Part shown: in pieces, positions 5,522-6,550 of the stretch
How the letters are laid out: every line of letters begins with the position of its first letter
Position numbering within the stretch: position 1 is the first letter of the stretch
Assembly (NCBI GenBank): GCA_903927495.1
Contig: CAIYNH010000411.1
Span: 1 to 6,550, forward strand
DNA length: 6,550 nt
Direction: 5' to 3'
Source: an uncultured beta proteobacterium
GTDB taxonomy: Bacteria > Pseudomonadota > Gammaproteobacteria > Burkholderiales > Burkholderiaceae_C
Made by a program: the position numbers and the translations under genes
Notes under the pieces: generated by a model
Database searches by the model: none
What the model saw: the letters and a program-made list of their open reading frames with translations, nothing else
What the model was told of the DNA's origin: nothing

Positions 5522-6550
5522 ATGAACCCTACAACCTCACACCAACTGGTGGATACACAGGACATCCAGGCCCTCGATAGCGCCCACTTCATACATCCGT
5601 TTACTGACCATGGTGATCTCGCCACAAGGGGTGCGCGGGTGATCACCAAGGGTGAGGGGATTTACATCTGGGATTCTGAAGGTAACAAGATGCTCGATGC
5701 CATGAGCGGCTTGTGGTGTGTCAACGTCGGTTATGGACGCAAGGAACTGGCAGAGGCTGCCTACCAGCAGATGCTGAAATTGCCGTTCTACAACAGTTTT
5801 TTTCAAACCACCAATGTTCCCGCTGTGAAACTCGCAGCCCGCCTGGCAGCGCTTGCACCAAAGATGGGTGACCGCAGTTTTGAGCATGTTTTTTACTCAA
5901 GCAGCGGCAGCGAAAGCAATGACTCGAATGTGCGCATGGTGCGCCGATACTGGGATTTGCTGGGTCAACCACAGCGCAAGGTCATCATCAGTCGCCATAA
6001 TGCCTACCACGGTAGCACCATGGCGGGTGCATCACTCGGCGGCATGAGTGGCATGCATGCCCAGGGTGACCTTCCCATACCCAACATTTGTCACGTTGAG
6101 CAACCGTATTTTTTTGAAAATGCGCTGCCTGGTGAATCTGCGGATGACTTTGGGTTACGTGCTGCGGGTTGGTTGGAAGCCAAGATTCTCGAAATTGGTG
6201 CAGAAAAGGTTGCGGCCTTTATTGCTGAACCAATACAGGGCGCGGGTGGCGTGATCATTCCACCCAATACCTATTGGCCCGAGATTCAGCGCATCGTCGA
6301 TAAATATGGCATCTTGCTCATCAGCGATGAGGTGATTTGTGCCTTTGGCCGCCTGGGTCACTGGTTTGCATACGAGAAATTCGGCTACAAACCTGATTTG
6401 GTGACGTTTGCCAAGGCAGTCACAAGCGGCTACATCCCGCTTGGGGGGGTGATGGTCGGTAACCGTGTGGCTCAGGTGTTGATTGAAAAAGGCGGCGAGT
6501 TCAACCATGGCTATACCTACAGCGGCCATCCGGTAGCCTGTGCCGTTGCC
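5522..6550 (+). CDS. spuC: Class III PLP aminotransferase, SpuC-like (putrescine/polyamine-pyruvate aminotransferase), 3' end outside window
   Basis: SpuC-type enzymes move the amino group of putrescine or related amines to pyruvate, giving 4-aminobutanal and alanine, on the way to GABA. The frame is open from ATG 5522 to the window end: 343 residues of a family of about 450-460, so about 110 are missing. Residues match the class III fold in order: EGIYIWDSEGNKMLDAMSGL (45-64), WCVNVGYG (65-72), PFYNSFFQT (88-96), SSSGSESNDS (126-135), the aromatic HNAYHGST (159-166), AFIAEPIQGAGGVI (232-245), LLISDEVICAFGR (265-277, D269 pairs with the PLP ring nitrogen) and FAKAVTSGYIPLGG (296-309), where K298 is the expected Schiff-base lysine. 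HGYTYSGHP (329-337) is the usual late motif. It probably shares a transcript with the preceding synthetase. Other omega-amino-acid:pyruvate aminotransferases (for beta-alanine or taurine) are alternatives; the WCVNVGYG and PFYNxFFQT wording fits SpuC best. Confidence 0.88.
   Translation, partial: MNPTTSHQLVDTQDIQALDSAHFIHPFTDHGDLATRGARVITKGEGIYIWDSEGNKMLDAMSGLWCVNVGYGRKELAEAAYQQMLKLPFYNSFFQTTNVPAVKLAARLAALAPKMGDRSFEHVFYSSSGSESNDSNVRMVRRYWDLLGQPQRKVIISRHNAYHGSTMAGASLGGMSGMHAQGDLPIPNICHVEQPYFFENALPGESADDFGLRAAGWLEAKILEIGAEKVAAFIAEPIQGAGGVIIPPNTYWPEIQRIVDKYGILLISDEVICAFGRLGHWFAYEKFGYKPDLVTFAKAVTSGYIPLGGVMVGNRVAQVLIEKGGEFNHGYTYSGHPVACAVA

Noticed and set aside
6443..6449. G7 homopolymer within the aminotransferase gene, possible phase-variation tract
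   Set aside because: It encodes part of the conserved PLGG segment, seven G is short for contingency slippage, and the gene is a metabolic enzyme without reason to phase-vary.
5537..6529. Assorted short frames on both strands under the aminotransferase
   Set aside because: The true frame is continuous from ATG 5522 to the window end with class III motifs throughout; the others are shadows.
1..6550. CRISPR array, tRNA/rRNA, insertion sequence ends or defence genes
   Set aside because: No regularly spaced repeats, tRNA-like cloverleaf, transposase or inverted terminal repeats were seen on either strand.

Overview
This 6.55 kb window looks like chromosomal DNA of a betaproteobacterium, most likely Burkholderiales and probably Comamonadaceae-like. 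The evidence is the run nadD-rsfS-rlmH-maf with beta-type protein sequences, moderate-to-high GC judged by eye, and an RsfS carrying long Lys/Ala/Pro extensions. The taxonomic call rests on remembered family sequences, not on a search. No RNA gene, CRISPR array, insertion sequence, prophage or attachment site could be seen.

Left half (1-2446, + strand): a compact housekeeping block. It starts with the C-terminal part of nadD (NAD synthesis; gene start lies before the window). Next is rsfS (ribosome silencing factor), whose ATG shares one base with the nadD stop. Then rlmH (23S rRNA pseudouridine-1915 methyltransferase) starts on a GTG 9 nt after rsfS, and after a 104 bp gap comes maf (YhdE-type nucleotide pyrophosphatase). 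The first three are spaced for co-transcription and translational coupling. A weak hairpin lies just before maf.

Right half (2481-6550): a catabolic cluster, probably for polyamines or related amines. A MocR/GabR-type regulator (winged helix plus aminotransferase-like domain) on the - strand converges on maf and diverges from a glutamine-synthetase-family gamma-glutamylpolyamine synthetase. That is followed 61 bp later by a class III aminotransferase of the SpuC type, cut by the window end. The 115 bp divergent region holds two overlapping inverted repeats that are good operator candidates. The inferred logic is that the PLP-binding regulator senses an amine or amino acid (putrescine, GABA or similar) and controls the synthetase and aminotransferase, which feed polyamine carbon towards GABA/succinate.

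The most notable points are the histone-H1-like tails on RsfS, the operator-like repeats, the pairing of a MocR regulator with polyamine genes, and the apparent absence of an RNase G gene after maf. No wholly new system is evident; most of the window is recognisable metabolism and ribosome biology.
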